DNA of 64,000 nt from Azospirillum humicireducens (GTDB taxonomy: Bacteria; Pseudomonadota; Alphaproteobacteria; Azospirillales; Azospirillaceae), in the NCBI RefSeq assembly GCF_001639105.2, contig NZ_CP015285.1:1-64000 (forward strand), written 5' to 3'. The notes below the pieces were generated by a model. It saw only the letters and a list, made by a program, of their open reading frames with translations, ran no database searches and had not been told where the DNA came from. Shown here piece after piece: positions 51,544 to 61,393 of this stretch. The translations under genes and the position numbers were made by a program. Positions within the stretch are counted from its first letter, which is position 1. Each line of letters begins with the position of its first letter.

Positions 51544-52638
51544 TCAGAAAGCGAAGCGGGTGTCCCACAGGACGATGTTGGCGTCGTTGTTCACGCCGCC
51601 GACCTTGTTGTCGAGATAACTGTATTCCAGGCCCGTGGTCAGGCCCGGAGCGACGGTGTAGGTCACGCCGGCCTGCCAGACATGGGCGCGGGAATTCAGG
51701 CCGGTGAAGTTGCTGTCGATGCCCTGGGCGTCGGTGTAGTTGGCGGCCAGGATGACCGGACCCATGGTGTAGTTGACGCCGACGATCCAAACCTGCTGGT
51801 CGTCCACCCCGCGGGTGCCGGTGGCATAACCGCTGTCGCCGCTGAAGGCGTAGCTGCCGCCGACCTTGAACCCGGCATAGGACACATTGGCGCCGACATG
51901 GACAGAGGAGAGATCCTCAAGCCCGCTGGCCGCCTTGGCGAACTGGTAGGCGGCGCTCGCCTCCACACCGAAGCCGCTGAACTCGCCCTTGTAGCTGGCC
52001 TGGATTTCGGCCATGTCGCGGTAGGCGGTGCTGTTCTTGACGCGGTTCACGTCGGTGTTGCTGCTGCCATAGGTCGGCGTGTAGGCGGCACCGACCTGGA
52101 AACCGGAGAAGCTCGGCGACAGGTAGACGATCTTGGAACTGGCGTCGCCCGACTCCAGCGTGCGCAGGTTGCCCAGCACATAGGGGGCGCCATTGGCATT
52201 GACGTAATAGTTCAGGTACTGGGCGTCCGGCGATCCTTCGATGCCTTCGACGTTCGGGCCGATGATGCCGTATTCGTCCGACAGGCCATTGATCACGCCG
52301 GCCTGGATCGTGCCGAAACTGCCATTCACGAACATGAACGCGCGGTCGCTGTCGGTGCTGCGATTGTTGCCGCTGCTGGTGGTGCCGGCAGCGCGCAGGC
52401 GCAGGCGGGCGCCGTATTCCAGGCCGTTGTCGGCCTTGGCCGTCGGCGTGATGGTCAGGCGGAAGCGGTTGGCGAACTCGGTCTGACGCAGGCCGGTGTC
52501 GGTGTCCTGATCGACATAGGCGCCCTGGAAGAAGGCGTCGCCGCCCAGCAGGATGTCGAATTTGGACTGGGCCGAGGCGGTGCCGCACCCGGCGGCGAGG
52601 GCGACAGCGGCGCAGCCGATCACGAGAGAGCGCTTCAT
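51544..52638 (-). CDS. Gram-negative porin (first of three)
   Basis: A 364-residue outer-membrane beta-barrel precursor. The signal peptide is cleaved after ASA (residue 23). The mature part begins QSKFDILLGGDAFFQGAYVDQD and shows alternating strands (GLEYGARLRLRAAG, FQVGAAYTPTYG, KVGGSYAFSGDSGYATG). It ends in Phe (TRFAF), the signal for BamA recognition. The ATG at 52638 has an AAGGATG RBS. The protein is a near-copy of the next gene on the minus strand. It is the member furthest downstream in the trio. Confidence 0.9.
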   Translation of the reverse strand: MKRSLVIGCAAVALAAGCGTASAQSKFDILLGGDAFFQGAYVDQDTDTGLRQTEFANRFRLTITPTAKADNGLEYGARLRLRAAGTTSSGNNRSTDSDRAFMFVNGSFGTIQAGVINGLSDEYGIIGPNVEGIEGSPDAQYLNYYVNANGAPYVLGNLRTLESGDASSKIVYLSPSFSGFQVGAAYTPTYGSSNTDVNRVKNSTAYRDMAEIQASYKGEFSGFGVEASAAYQFAKAASGLEDLSSVHVGANVSYAGFKVGGSYAFSGDSGYATGTRGVDDQQVWIVGVNYTMGPVILAANYTDAQGIDSNFTGLNSRAHVWQAGVTYTVAPGLTTGLEYSYLDNKVGGVNNDANIVLWDTRFAF

Positions 52639-53099
52639 GGATGTCATCCTTGGTGCATGCATCCCGGCGGTCCTGAGTACGATCGCGGGGTGTCAGCGGT
52701 GTCTGTGTATCCCATGACTTAATCCTGCATCCATCGGACCGGCAAGCGGTGAAGAGACAGGCAGTCTTTGCATCCAGTCTACAGTTGCTCGAAAAGCACG
52801 GAATCCCGGATCATGTCGATTTTGATGATAAAAAACCGTACCAATTCAAATAATAACTTCATCGAATATCGCTGAAGCATCACCAGAACGAGGTAGTCAA
52901 CTTGGATACAGGCGGAGGTCGTGTTGGAAAGTTTGGAAACAATTCAGGGAGCTGGAAGCTCTGCCTTGATGGACTGCCGCCCTGTTGCGGAGCCCGATCG
53001 TCGAGGCGGTGCACATGAAAAAGTCCGCCGGAGCGGACCAAAAAAAGAGGCGGCGGATTGCTCCGCCGCCTTCACGTTTGCTGCCAGGAAACCCGTCCC
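52639..53099. other. Leader/promoter region of the first porin and end of the second
   Basis: About 460 bases. The portion 52790-52930 is markedly AT-richer than the surroundings and is the best place for a strong promoter of the 51544-52638 porin. The part nearest the start codon carries the motif ATGACTTAA, shared with the leader of the second porin. The right end is the terminator of the second porin. No gene is supported. Confidence 0.45.
53040..53071 (-). terminator. Terminator of the second porin
   Basis: On the minus strand AGGCGGCGGA-GCAA-TCCGCCGCCT is followed by TCTTTTTTT. It lies 28 nt past the stop of the second porin gene and shares its 10-bp stem with the terminator at 51492-51518. 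Confidence 0.9.
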
Positions 53100-54200
53100 T
53101 TAGAAGGAGAAGCGGGTATCCCACAGAACGATGTTGGCATCGTTGTCGCGTCCGGCGACCTTGTTGTCGACGAAGCTGTATTCCAGACCCGTGGTCAGGC
53201 CCGGAGCCACGGCGTAGGTCACGCCGGCCTGATAGATGTGGGCGCGGGTGTTGACGCCAAGCCCGAGGTTGTCGATGCCCTTGGCATCGGTGTAGGTGGC
53301 GGCCAGGATGACCGGACCCACGGTGTACTGGGCGCCGACCAACCAGACCTGCTGGTCGTCAATGCCGGTCGTGCCCTTGGCGTAGCCGCTGTCGCCGCTG
53401 AAGGCATAGCTGCCGCCGATGGCGAAAGCGCCGTAGGTGATGGTCGCACCGGCATGGACCGACGACAGATCTTCCAGGCCGCTGCGGGCTTCGGCGAACT
53501 GATAGGCAACGCTGCCTTCCAGGCCAACGCCGCTGAAGGCACCCTTATAATAGGCCTGGATTTCGCCCATGTCCTTGTAGGCGGGGCTCAGCGCGCCCGT
53601 CTTGCGGCGGTTCACGTCGGTGTTGCTGCTGCCGTAGGTCGGCGTATAGGCCGCGGACAGCTGGAAACCCGAGAAGCTGGGGGTCGAGTAAACGATCTTG
53701 GTGCTGGCGTCACCCGATTCGAGCGTGCGCAGCGCACCGGTCACGTACGGCAGCGCGGTAACGCCGTAGTAGTTGGCGTAGAAGCCGTCGGGGCTACCCG
53801 AGATGCCGTCGACGTTCGGGCCGATCACGCCGGTGTTGTCCGACGGACCGTTGGTCACACCGGCCTGAACCGAACCGAAGGTGCCGTTTACGAACATGTA
53901 GGCACGGTCGGCGTCGGTGTTGCGGTTGTTGCCGCTGCTGGTGGTGCCGGCGGCGCGCAGGCGCAGGCGGGCGCCGTATTCCAGGCCGTTGTCGGCCTTG
54001 GCGGTCGGCGTGACGGTCAGGCGGAAGCGGTTGGCGAACTCGGTCTTGCGCAGGCCGTTGTCGTTGTCCTGGTCGACGTAGGCGCCCTGGAAGAAGGCGT
54101 CGCCGCCCAGCAGGATGTCGAACTTGGACTGGGCCGAGGCGGTGCCGCAGCCGGCGGCGAGGGCAACGGCGGCGCAGCCGATGACGAGAGAGCGCTTCAT
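53100..54200 (-). CDS. Gram-negative porin (second of three)
   Basis: A 366-residue beta-barrel precursor. Its first 52 residues (signal and start of the barrel) are identical to those of the first porin apart from the loop following YVDQD. The barrel strands are nearly the same, with changes concentrated in predicted loops (GVTALPYVTG, RKTGALSPAYKDMG, KGIDNLGLGVN). It ends TRFSF. This is the expected pattern of tandem duplication with loop divergence. The 5' leader carries an 11-bp inverted repeat. Confidence 0.9.
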   Translation of the reverse strand: MKRSLVIGCAAVALAAGCGTASAQSKFDILLGGDAFFQGAYVDQDNDNGLRKTEFANRFRLTVTPTAKADNGLEYGARLRLRAAGTTSSGNNRNTDADRAYMFVNGTFGSVQAGVTNGPSDNTGVIGPNVDGISGSPDGFYANYYGVTALPYVTGALRTLESGDASTKIVYSTPSFSGFQLSAAYTPTYGSSNTDVNRRKTGALSPAYKDMGEIQAYYKGAFSGVGLEGSVAYQFAEARSGLEDLSSVHAGATITYGAFAIGGSYAFSGDSGYAKGTTGIDDQQVWLVGAQYTVGPVILAATYTDAKGIDNLGLGVNTRAHIYQAGVTYAVAPGLTTGLEYSFVDNKVAGRDNDANIVLWDTRFSF

Positions 54201-54239
54201 GGATTGTCCATCCTTGTGCGTACGCCCCGTAAGACCGGG

Positions 54240-54280
54240 AGCGCGCGGTTGTCTTTGTGGTTATGACTTAACCGCGCGCT
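54240..54280. promoter_or_regulatory. Inverted repeat in the porin leader
   Basis: AGCGCGCGGTT (54240-54250) pairs perfectly with AACCGCGCGCT (54270-54280) across 19 nt, 40-80 nt upstream of the second porin start. It could be a leader hairpin affecting mRNA stability or an operator. Confidence 0.55.
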
Positions 54281-54446
54281 GTTTCCGCCGGCAAGAGGCA
54301 AACTGCAGCGCATCTATCTGCCCGCAACACAGTTGCAACAAAAGCACACAGCTAACCCGTTGTAATATATAAGAAAATGCAGCGTGCTGAATTATTGGCA
54401 AATTCACGGCCTTGAATTTGGGCGGCTTGCCCGGAAAATGCGCAAG

Positions 54447-54477
54447 AAAAAAGGCGGTGGCCGAAGCCACCGCCCTT
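54447..54477 (-). terminator. Terminator of the third porin
   Basis: On the minus strand GGCGGTGGC-TTCG-GCCACCGCC is followed by TTTTTT. It begins about 38 nt past the porin stop. The UUCG loop is a stable tetraloop. Confidence 0.9.
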
Positions 54478-54512
54478 CTTGTCCGTTGCCGGACGTCCGA
54501 TCGGAAGACCGA

Positions 54513-55667
54513 TTAGAACGCCAGGATCGAGCGGAGCAGAACGACGTTGCCCTTGTCGTCCGCCGCCGAAGCGTCGTTGTTCAGGTCGAAGTAGTCGTAC
54601 TGAGCCTGCACGGTCAGGCCCGGAGCGACGGTGTAGCCGACACCGATTTCGTAGACCTGGAGCTCGCGCTTCCCGCGGGTGCTGAGATCGCCGCCATCCG
54701 TGCCGTTCTTGTAGTTGGCGCCGACGACGATCGGGCCGGTGGTGTACTGAGCGCCAACCGTCCAGTTGCGGGTGGTCTCGGTGAACACGCCGGTACGCTC
54801 GTTCTGGCCCGACTTGCCATAGTCGATGTAGCTGCCGCCCAGGGTGAAGCCGGCGTAACCGACGTTCAGGCCGGCCTGCCAAGCGTTCAGGTCCTTGTAG
54901 TTCGAGCCGGCGACGTTGCTGGCGGCCTGACCCCAGAAATAACCGGCGCTGGCCTTGACGGTCACACCACCGAAGGTGTTGTTGTAGTTCGCGCCAATTT
55001 CAACCAGGTCGCTGAAGGTGCCGTTGCTGTTGTTGACCGAACCCGTAACCGACGGCTTGGTGCGGGAAACGTCGGTGTTGGAGCTGTCGTTGCGCGGGGT
55101 GTAGCTCGCGCCCAGCTGCAAGCCAGCGAAGCGAGGAGAGAAGTAGACGATCTTCGTCGCGTTGCCGTCCTGGGCGAGCGACGGGTTCACCAGGCTGTTG
55201 CCCGTGATGATGTTCGCGGAGCTACCGGCCGTAGCGGACGGCAGGTTGATCCAGGCGGTGATGTCGTCGTAGGCGCCGAGCTTCAGGTAATCCATCGACG
55301 CCGTGACATAGGTCTCGTCGTTGAAGGAGTTGGTCACGCCCATGCGGACCTGGCCGAAAGTGCCCTGCGCGTAGAGGTAGGCGCGATCGGCATCGGTCTG
55401 ACGGCTGCCGCCGCTGTTGGCACGCAGACGCATGCGGGCACCGTACTCCAGGCCGTTGTCGGCCTTGGCGGACGGGATGATGTTGATGCGCATGCGGTTC
55501 CGGAATTCGGTCGAACGCAGGTTGGAGTCCACATCCTGATCGACGTAGCCGGCTTCGAAGTAGGCGTCGCCGCCGATCTTGACATCGAACTTGGCCTGGG
55601 CGTTGGCGGCGCCAGCGCCGAGAGCGAGAGCGGCGGCGGCAGCGCCGGCCAGCAGATAACGGTTCAT
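54513..55667 (-). CDS. Gram-negative porin (third, divergent)
   Basis: A 384-residue beta-barrel precursor. The signal peptide is cleaved after ANA (residue 23). The mature start QAKFDVKIGGDAYFEAGYVDQDVDSNLRSTEFRNR is clearly homologous to the other two, but the rest has diverged (FNDETYVTASMDYLKLG, NYNNTFGGVTVKASAGYFWGQ, TRNWTVGAQYTTGP). It ends SILAF. Codon use is strongly biased and an RBS (GGAGGC) precedes the ATG, fitting an abundant protein. It has its own terminator and so is a separate transcription unit. Confidence 0.9.
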   Translation of the reverse strand: MNRYLLAGAAAAALALGAGAANAQAKFDVKIGGDAYFEAGYVDQDVDSNLRSTEFRNRMRINIIPSAKADNGLEYGARMRLRANSGGSRQTDADRAYLYAQGTFGQVRMGVTNSFNDETYVTASMDYLKLGAYDDITAWINLPSATAGSSANIITGNSLVNPSLAQDGNATKIVYFSPRFAGLQLGASYTPRNDSSNTDVSRTKPSVTGSVNNSNGTFSDLVEIGANYNNTFGGVTVKASAGYFWGQAASNVAGSNYKDLNAWQAGLNVGYAGFTLGGSYIDYGKSGQNERTGVFTETTRNWTVGAQYTTGPIVVGANYKNGTDGGDLSTRGKRELQVYEIGVGYTVAPGLTVQAQYDYFDLNNDASAADDKGNVVLLRSILAF

Positions 55668-56002
55668 GATTGTTGCCTCCATCCTGGCAGCAGATGTTTC
55701 AGCCTGGTTGACGTCCTGGCTGAGACTTTCGTACGCACCCCGGCCCTTGCCAGCAAGCGGCAAATCTCCGGAATTGCTGCATTGGGGGGACAGTGTGTCG
55801 AACGGAGCACACCCAGAAGGGCCCCTCCGGCCCGCCCGCCACAGTCGAGCGGGGCAGGGGTGGACTGTTGTCGTCCTGTTGTTGCGGGGCGGGGCAAAGA
55901 CGCATCCGTTGTTGCGTGCAGCCGTCCACTTATGGTCTGTTCAGCGGCATTCCGCGCGTGACTCGCGCGCGGCAACCCCTTTTCTGAACCGGGTTCCCGA
56001 CC
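55668..56002. other. Intergenic region between the third porin and the DUF3576 gene
   Basis: A 335-base gap with divergent promoters. Near the porin start, TCAGCC (55699-55704) and GGCTGA (55718-55723) form a small leader hairpin. The middle is GC-rich. No gene is seen. Confidence 0.4.
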
Positions 56003-56542
56003 ATGCGCCGTTCGACCGCCCTTCGCCTTGTCCCTGTACTGCTCGCGGCTTCCGTCTCGATCGCCGGCTGCGCAAGCTGGGGCGGCAAGACCGAAACCGT
56101 CGAAGAGCAGATGAAGAACAAGGACTACAAGTTCGGCAGCCTGCTCGGCACCGAAGGCGGCATCAACCTGTTCGGCAAGAACAAGCGCGGCGGCGACCAG
56201 GACAGCGCCGGCGGCATCGGCGTCAACAGCTTCCTGTGGCGCGCCTCGCTCGACACGCTGTCCTTCATGCCGATCGCCTCGGCCGATCCGTTCGGCGGCG
56301 TGATCCTGACCGACTGGTACACCCCGCCCGATTCGCCGAACGAGCGCTTCAAGGTCAACCTCTACATCATGGACCGCCAGCTGCGCGCCGACGGCGTCCG
56401 GGTTTCGGTGTTCAAGCAGCAGCGCACGGGCAACGACTGGCGCGACATCAGCGTCGGTCCGGAGACCGCCGGCCAGCTGGAGGATGCGGTGCTGACCCGC
56501 GCCCGGCAGCTTCGCGTGTCGCAGAACGCAGCCACCCGCTGA
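56003..56542 (+). CDS. DUF3576 lipoprotein
   Basis: A 179-residue lipoprotein. The signal ends in lipobox IAGC with Cys23. The domain contains INLFGKNKRGG, GIGVNSFLWRASLDTLSFMPIASADPFGGVILTDWYTPP and NERFKVNLYIMDRQLRADGVRVSVFKQ, diagnostic of DUF3576. It occurs directly upstream of leuS in most Rhodospirillales and many other alphaproteobacteria; the role is unknown. An envelope location is evident. The gap to leuS carries a large G/C palindrome. Confidence 0.88.
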   Translation: MRRSTALRLVPVLLAASVSIAGCASWGGKTETVEEQMKNKDYKFGSLLGTEGGINLFGKNKRGGDQDSAGGIGVNSFLWRASLDTLSFMPIASADPFGGVILTDWYTPPDSPNERFKVNLYIMDRQLRADGVRVSVFKQQRTGNDWRDISVGPETAGQLEDAVLTRARQLRVSQNAATR

Positions 56543-56552
56543 GGCGGCGGCC

Positions 56553-56595
56553 GGCCCCTCGGGCGGCCCCCCCTGGGGGGGTGGTCCAAGGGGCC
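56553..56595. repeat. Nested G/C inverted repeat before leuS
   Basis: An outer stem of GGCCCCT (56553-56559) with AGGGGCC (56589-56595) encloses an inner CCCCCCC-T-GGGGGGG palindrome (56567-56581). It sits 40 nt before leuS, between it and the DUF3576 gene, and could act as a strong terminator/processing hairpin or a dispersed repeat. Confidence 0.6.
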
Positions 56596-56634
56596 CTTTG
56601 AACATCTGGTCCAACGGAATACGGCGTCGCGCTC

Positions 56635-59205
56635 ATGTCGCGTTACAATGTCAAGGAAACCGAGGCGAAGTGGCAGGGCGTGTGGGACGGCAAGGGCTGT
56701 TTCACTGCGCGCGAGGACGCCTCCCGGCCCAAATACTATGTGCTGGAGATGTTCCCCTACCCGTCGGGGCGCATCCACATGGGCCATGTCCGCAACTACA
56801 CCATCGGCGACGTGATCGCGCGCTTCAAGCGCGCCAAGGGCTTCAACGTCCTGCACCCGATGGGCTGGGACGCCTTCGGCCTGCCGGCCGAGAATGCGGC
56901 ACTGGAGAAGAAGGTCCATCCCGCCGCCTGGACGCGCGAGAACATCGCGACCATGCGCGGGCAGCTGAAGACGATGGGCCTGTCCATCGACTGGGACCGT
57001 GAGATCGCCACCTGCGACGTGGAATATTACCGCCACGAGCAGAAGATGTTCCTGGATTTCCTCAAGGCGGGCCTCGCCTACCGTAAGGAATCCTGGGTGA
57101 ACTGGGATCCGGTGGACAACACCGTTCTGGCCAACGAGCAGGTGATCGACGGCCGCGGCTGGCGCACCGGCGCGCTGGTGGAGAAGCGCAAGCTGTCGCA
57201 GTGGTTCCTGAAGATCACCGCCTTTGCAGAAGACCTGCTGAAGGGGCTGGAGACGCTGGACCGCTGGCCCGAGCGCGTCCGCATCATGCAGGAGAACTGG
57301 ATCGGCAAGTCCACCGGCGTCCGCTTCCGCTTCAGCATCAAGGGGCGCGAGGACGAGCTGGAGGTCTTCACCACCCGGCCCGACACGCTGTTCGGCGCCT
57401 CCTTCGCCGCGATCTCCCCGAATCACCCGCTGGCGGCCGAACTGGCCGCGTCCAGCCCGGAACTGGCCGAGTTCATCGCCGAGTGCAACCGGCTGGGCAC
57501 CAGTGAGGAGGCGATCGAAACGGCGGAGAAGCGCGGCTTCGACACCGGCCTGACGGTCGTGCATCCCTTCGATCCGTCGTGGGAACTGCCGGTCTATGTC
57601 GCCAACTTCGTGCTGATGGAATACGGCACGGGTGCGATCTTCGCCTGCCCGGCGCATGACCAGCGCGACCTGGATTTCGCCCGCAAGTACGGCCTGCCGG
57701 TCCGTCCGGTGGTGATCTCGGCCGACGCCGACCCGGCAGCCTTCGAGGTCGGGACCGAGGCCTATACCGGCCCCGGCGTGCTGCGGAACTCCGCCTTCCT
57801 CGACGGACTCGACACCGAGTCGGCGAAGGAGGAGGCCGGCAAGCGGCTGGAGGCGGCGGGCCGGGGCGAGCGCACCACCCAGTACCGCCTGCGCGACTGG
57901 GGCGTGTCGCGCCAGCGCTATTGGGGCTGCCCGATCCCGGTGGTCCACTGCGAGTCCTGCGGCATCGTCCCGGTTCCGGACGACCAGTTGCCGGTCGTTC
58001 TGCCGGAGGATGTGACCTTCGACAAGCCCGGCAACCCGCTGGCCCACCATCCGACCTGGAAGCACACCAGCTGCCCGACCTGCGGCAAGCCGGCCCTGCG
58101 CGAGACCGACACCTTCGACACCTTCATCGAGTCGTCCTGGTATTTCGCCCGCTTCTGCTCGCCGAAGACCGAGGATGCGGCCTTCACCCGCGAGGCGGTC
58201 GATTACTGGCTGGGCGTCGACCAGTATATCGGCGGCATCGAGCATGCGGTCCTGCACCTGCTCTACAGCCGCTTCTGGACGCGCGCGCTGAAGACCTGCG
58301 GCTACCTGAACCTGGACGAACCGTTCACCGGCCTGTTCACCCAGGGCATGGTCAACCACGAGACCTACAAGGACGCCGGGACCGGTGCCTGGCTGGCCCC
58401 GACCGATCTGACGAAGAACGACAAGGGCGAGTGGGTCCGGACCGACAGCGGCGCGCCGGTCACTGTCGGCCGCGTCGAGAAGATGTCGAAGTCCAAGAAG
58501 AACGTGGTGGACCCGGCGCACATCATCGGCACCTACGGCGCCGACGCCGCCCGCCTGTTCATGCTGTCCGACAGCCCGCCGGAACGCGATCTGGAATGGA
58601 CCGAGTCCGGCATCGACGGCGCTTGGCGCTACATCAACCGCCTGTGGCGGATGGTGACGGAGGCGCCGGTGGAACTGCCCGCCGCCGGCGCGCCGAAGCC
58701 CGAGTCGCTCGGCCCCAAGGCCGAGGCCGCCCGCCGCCTGGTTCACAAGACCATCGCCGGCGTGTCGGAGGATCTCGACAAGTTCCGCTTCAACAAGGCG
58801 GTCGCCCGCGTCCGCGAGCTGTCCAACGCGCTGGGCGAACTGGACGGCAAGGGCGAGGGCGATGCCTGGGTCCTGCGCGAAGGCTTCGAGTCGCTGGTCC
58901 GCCTCGTCGGCCCGATGATGCCGCATCTGGCCGAGGAGTTGTGGGCCCAGCTGGGTCACACCGACCTGCTGGCCGACCAGCCCTGGCCGGAGGCCGATCC
59001 CGCCCTGGTGGTGGAGGACAGCGTCAAGGTCGCGGTCCAGGTCAACGGCAAGCTGCGCGCCACGCTGGATCTGCCGCGCGACATGGACAAGGACGCGGCG
59101 GAGCAGGCGGCGCTTGCCGATGCCAATGTCCAGCGCGCCATGGACGGCAAGCCGGCCCGCAAGGTCATCGTCGTCCCGAACCGGGTGATCAATGTCGTCG
59201 TCTGA
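56635..59205 (+). CDS. leuS: Leucyl-tRNA synthetase
   Basis: An 856-residue class I synthetase that charges tRNA-Leu. The HIGH-type signature is in [15 protein letters not shown] near residue 40-54, the editing domain covers about 230-430, and the KMSKS signature is in [14 protein letters not shown] near residue 620. The bacterial zinc-containing segment (CESCGI, CPTCGK) is present. The C-terminal anticodon-binding part is complete, ending NRVINVVV. lptE starts inside the end of leuS (14-nt overlap), so the genes form the usual alphaproteobacterial leuS-lptE-holA operon. Confidence 0.97.
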   Translation: MSRYNVKETEAKWQGVWDGKGCFTAREDASRPKYYVLEMFPYPSGRIHMGHVRNYTIGDVIARFKRAKGFNVLHPMGWDAFGLPAENAALEKKVHPAAWTRENIATMRGQLKTMGLSIDWDREIATCDVEYYRHEQKMFLDFLKAGLAYRKESWVNWDPVDNTVLANEQVIDGRGWRTGALVEKRKLSQWFLKITAFAEDLLKGLETLDRWPERVRIMQENWIGKSTGVRFRFSIKGREDELEVFTTRPDTLFGASFAAISPNHPLAAELAASSPELAEFIAECNRLGTSEEAIETAEKRGFDTGLTVVHPFDPSWELPVYVANFVLMEYGTGAIFACPAHDQRDLDFARKYGLPVRPVVISADADPAAFEVGTEAYTGPGVLRNSAFLDGLDTESAKEEAGKRLEAAGRGERTTQYRLRDWGVSRQRYWGCPIPVVHCESCGIVPVPDDQLPVVLPEDVTFDKPGNPLAHHPTWKHTSCPTCGKPALRETDTFDTFIESSWYFARFCSPKTEDAAFTREAVDYWLGVDQYIGGIEHAVLHLLYSRFWTRALKTCGYLNLDEPFTGLFTQGMVNHETYKDAGTGAWLAPTDLTKNDKGEWVRTDSGAPVTVGRVEKMSKSKKNVVDPAHIIGTYGADAARLFMLSDSPPERDLEWTESGIDGAWRYINRLWRMVTEAPVELPAAGAPKPESLGPKAEAARRLVHKTIAGVSEDLDKFRFNKAVARVRELSNALGELDGKGEGDAWVLREGFESLVRLVGPMMPHLAEELWAQLGHTDLLADQPWPEADPALVVEDSVKVAVQVNGKLRATLDLPRDMDKDAAEQAALADANVQRAMDGKPARKVIVVPNRVINVVV

Positions 59206-59764
59206 TCCCAGACTGTTCAGCCGGAGCCCGCTTCGCCGGGCCTCGTTCCGTCAGGGTTTGACGCGGGGGCTGTTCGCCCTCGCGCTCGGCCTGTCCGCCA
59301 TGTCCCTGTCGGGATGCGGTTTCCAGCCGCTCTATGGCGGCAAGGGCGTCGGGGCCGAGGCGGCGGACCGGCTGATGGAGGTCGACATCGCGTCGATCCC
59401 CAACCGGGAAGGGCAGAAGCTCCGCAACCTGCTGATCGACAACTTCTATCCGTCGGAGCGGCCGAACAATCCGCGCTACCGGCTGGACGTGTCGCTGTCG
59501 GCGTCGGAGCAGAAGCTGGCCCTGCAGAAGGACGCCACCGCGGTGCGCGCCCAGCTGCTGGTCAACGCGCCCTACCGGCTGACCGACACCCGGACGGGGC
59601 AGGTGGTGTTCCAGTCCAGTTCGCGGTCGATGATCAGCTACAACACGCTGGAACAGCACTACGCCGCCATCGTGACGGTGCAGAGCGCCTATGACCGGGC
59701 GCTGGAGGACATCTCCAACGACATCACCACCCGCGTCGCCATGTATCTCGGCCGCGGGTCCTGA
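59192..59764 (+). CDS. lptE: LPS assembly lipoprotein LptE
   Basis: A 190-residue outer-membrane lipoprotein that plugs LptD in LPS export. The signal ends in lipobox LSGC with Cys42, followed by GFQPLYGG, the LptE hallmark. [44 protein letters not shown] and [17 protein letters not shown] match the alphaproteobacterial family. It overlaps leuS by 14 nt. holA follows 18 nt downstream. Confidence 0.92.
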   Translation: MSSSDPRLFSRSPLRRASFRQGLTRGLFALALGLSAMSLSGCGFQPLYGGKGVGAEAADRLMEVDIASIPNREGQKLRNLLIDNFYPSERPNNPRYRLDVSLSASEQKLALQKDATAVRAQLLVNAPYRLTDTRTGQVVFQSSSRSMISYNTLEQHYAAIVTVQSAYDRALEDISNDITTRVAMYLGRGS

Positions 59765-59782
59765 CCGGCGGGAGATTGTCGG

Positions 59783-60808
59783 GTGAAGCTCCAGCCCAAG
59801 GCGATCGACGGTTTCCTGCGCAGCCCGGACCCCAAGGTCCGGGCGGTGTTGCTTTATGGCCCCGACTCGGGCCTCGTGCGCGACCGTGCCCAGACCTTGG
59901 GCAAGACCGTGGTGCCGGACCTGTCCGACCCCTTCCGCGTCGCCGAGTTCCTGGGCCGTGCGCTGGCCGACGATCCGGCGCGGCTGGCCGACGAGGCCGC
60001 GGCGATCTCCTTCACCGGCGGCCGGCGCCTGATCCGCGTCCGCGACGCCGAGGACAACAGCACCGCCGCCTTCACCGCCTTTCTTGAAAACCTGCCGCCG
60101 GGCGACAGCCTCGTGGTGGTCGAGTCGGGCGACCTGTCGGCCCGCTCCAAGCTGCGGCTTCTGTTCGAAGGCGCCGACGGTGCCGCCGCCATCCCCTGCT
60201 ATGTGGAGGAGGAGGCGTCGCTCGGACGCGTCATCGCCGACATTCTGCACGGACATGGTTTGACCGCCGATCCCGACGCGCTGGGCTTCCTGGCCGCCAA
60301 CCTCGTCGGCGACCGCATGGTCGCCCGCGGCGAGGCGGAGAAGCTGGCGCTCTATATGGGTGACGGCAAGCGCGTGCGGCTGGAGGATGCCCAGGCCTGC
60401 ATCGGCGACAGCGCCGCCCTGTCGATGGACGAGCCGGTGTGGGCGGCGGCGGAGGGCGACTTCGCCACGCTCGACCGCTCGCTGGCACGGCTGTTCGCCG
60501 AGGGCACCTCGCCGGTGCCGATCCTGCGCGGCGCCCAGCGCCATTTCCAGCGCCTGCAACTGCTTTGCGCCCAGGTCGCCGCCGGCAAGTCGCCGGAGGC
60601 CGCCGTCGAGTCGCTGCGCCCGCCGGTCTTCTTCAAGCTGAAGACCCGGCTGGTCAGACAGGCCCGCCACTGGTCGCCCGGCCATGTCCGCCAGGCGCTG
60701 GAACGGCTGGTCGACGCCGAAGCCGACTGCAAGCGCACCAACATGCCTGACGAGACCCTGTGCGCCCGCGTTCTGTTCCAACTCGCCTCGCTGGGGGCGC
60801 GGCGATGA
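59783..60808 (+). CDS. holA: DNA polymerase III subunit delta
   Basis: A 341-residue clamp-loader subunit that opens the beta clamp. VLLYGPDSGLVRDRA is the typical N-terminal start. LRGAQRHFQRLQLLCAQVAAG and FKLKTRLVRQARHWSPGHVRQALERLVDAEADCKR are typical of domain III. There is no Walker A, as expected for delta. The start is GTG with a GGGAG RBS. It is last gene of the leuS operon. Confidence 0.93.
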   Translation: MKLQPKAIDGFLRSPDPKVRAVLLYGPDSGLVRDRAQTLGKTVVPDLSDPFRVAEFLGRALADDPARLADEAAAISFTGGRRLIRVRDAEDNSTAAFTAFLENLPPGDSLVVVESGDLSARSKLRLLFEGADGAAAIPCYVEEEASLGRVIADILHGHGLTADPDALGFLAANLVGDRMVARGEAEKLALYMGDGKRVRLEDAQACIGDSAALSMDEPVWAAAEGDFATLDRSLARLFAEGTSPVPILRGAQRHFQRLQLLCAQVAAGKSPEAAVESLRPPVFFKLKTRLVRQARHWSPGHVRQALERLVDAEADCKRTNMPDETLCARVLFQLASLGARR

Positions 60809-60855
60809 CGGGGCGCTGACTTGACCATTGGACGGCGCGCGCTATCTCGCGGGGC

Positions 60856-61383
60856 ATGAGCCACGCCACCCACACCACGCCACCGCCGGCCCCCTTCCGG
60901 GTCCGCTGGTGGCAACCCCTGCTGTTCTGGGTCATCGTGAACGCCTGGGGCTTCATCGAGCGCGGCGGGCAGCCCTTCGCAGGGCACCAGCCGTCACCGC
61001 TGCAGCCGCCTGGATGGGCGTTTCCGGTGATGTGGTTCACGCTGAACGTCTTCCAGATCTGGGGCGACATCCGCCTGCTGGACCCGGCGCGGCGAATCCG
61101 CGACCGCGGCATGCTGATCGGGCTCCAGGCGGTGACCTGGATGATCTACGCCACCTTCAGCCTCGTCTACTTCACGCTGGGCAGTTCGATCCTCGCCGCG
61201 CTCTGGACGGTGTCCTTCTTCATCATCACGTCGATCTGCATCGGGCTGGCGGCGCGGGACGACCGCAGCATCGCGCTGATCTGGACGCCGCTGATCCTGT
61301 GGACCGGCTTCGCCTCGGTGGTCGGCATCCACAATGCCCTGATCAACCCCGATCCGCTGTTCGGCACGCCGGCCTTGTGGTGA
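60856..61383 (+). CDS. TspO/MBR-like membrane protein
   Basis: A 175-residue protein with five hydrophobic helices (WWQPLLFWVIVNAWGF, GWAFPVMWFTLNVFQIW, LIGLQAVTWMIYATFSLVYF, ILAALWTVSFFIITSICIGLAA, ALIWTPLILWTGFASVVGIHNAL). PLQPPGWAFPVMWFTL matches the PPGW..P.W signature of TspO/MBR proteins, and five helices and length agree. TspO binds porphyrins and affects stress responses. Sequence similarity outside this motif looks weak, so an unrelated membrane protein remains possible. Confidence 0.6.
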   Translation: MSHATHTTPPPAPFRVRWWQPLLFWVIVNAWGFIERGGQPFAGHQPSPLQPPGWAFPVMWFTLNVFQIWGDIRLLDPARRIRDRGMLIGLQAVTWMIYATFSLVYFTLGSSILAALWTVSFFIITSICIGLAARDDRSIALIWTPLILWTGFASVVGIHNALINPDPLFGTPALW

Positions 61384-61393
61384 CGCCCGCGTC

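Larger units (their letters stand above)
54201..54512. other. Leader region of the second porin and end of the third
   Basis: About 310 bases. It holds the inverted repeat 54240-54280 in the untranslated leader, an AT-rich stretch around 54350-54400 (a TAATATATAAG segment suitable for promoters), and at the right the terminator of the third porin. No gene is supported. Confidence 0.45.

Noticed and set aside
52921..53103. Possible 60-residue gene upstream of the first porin
   Set aside because: It runs through the terminator of the second porin and has no RBS.
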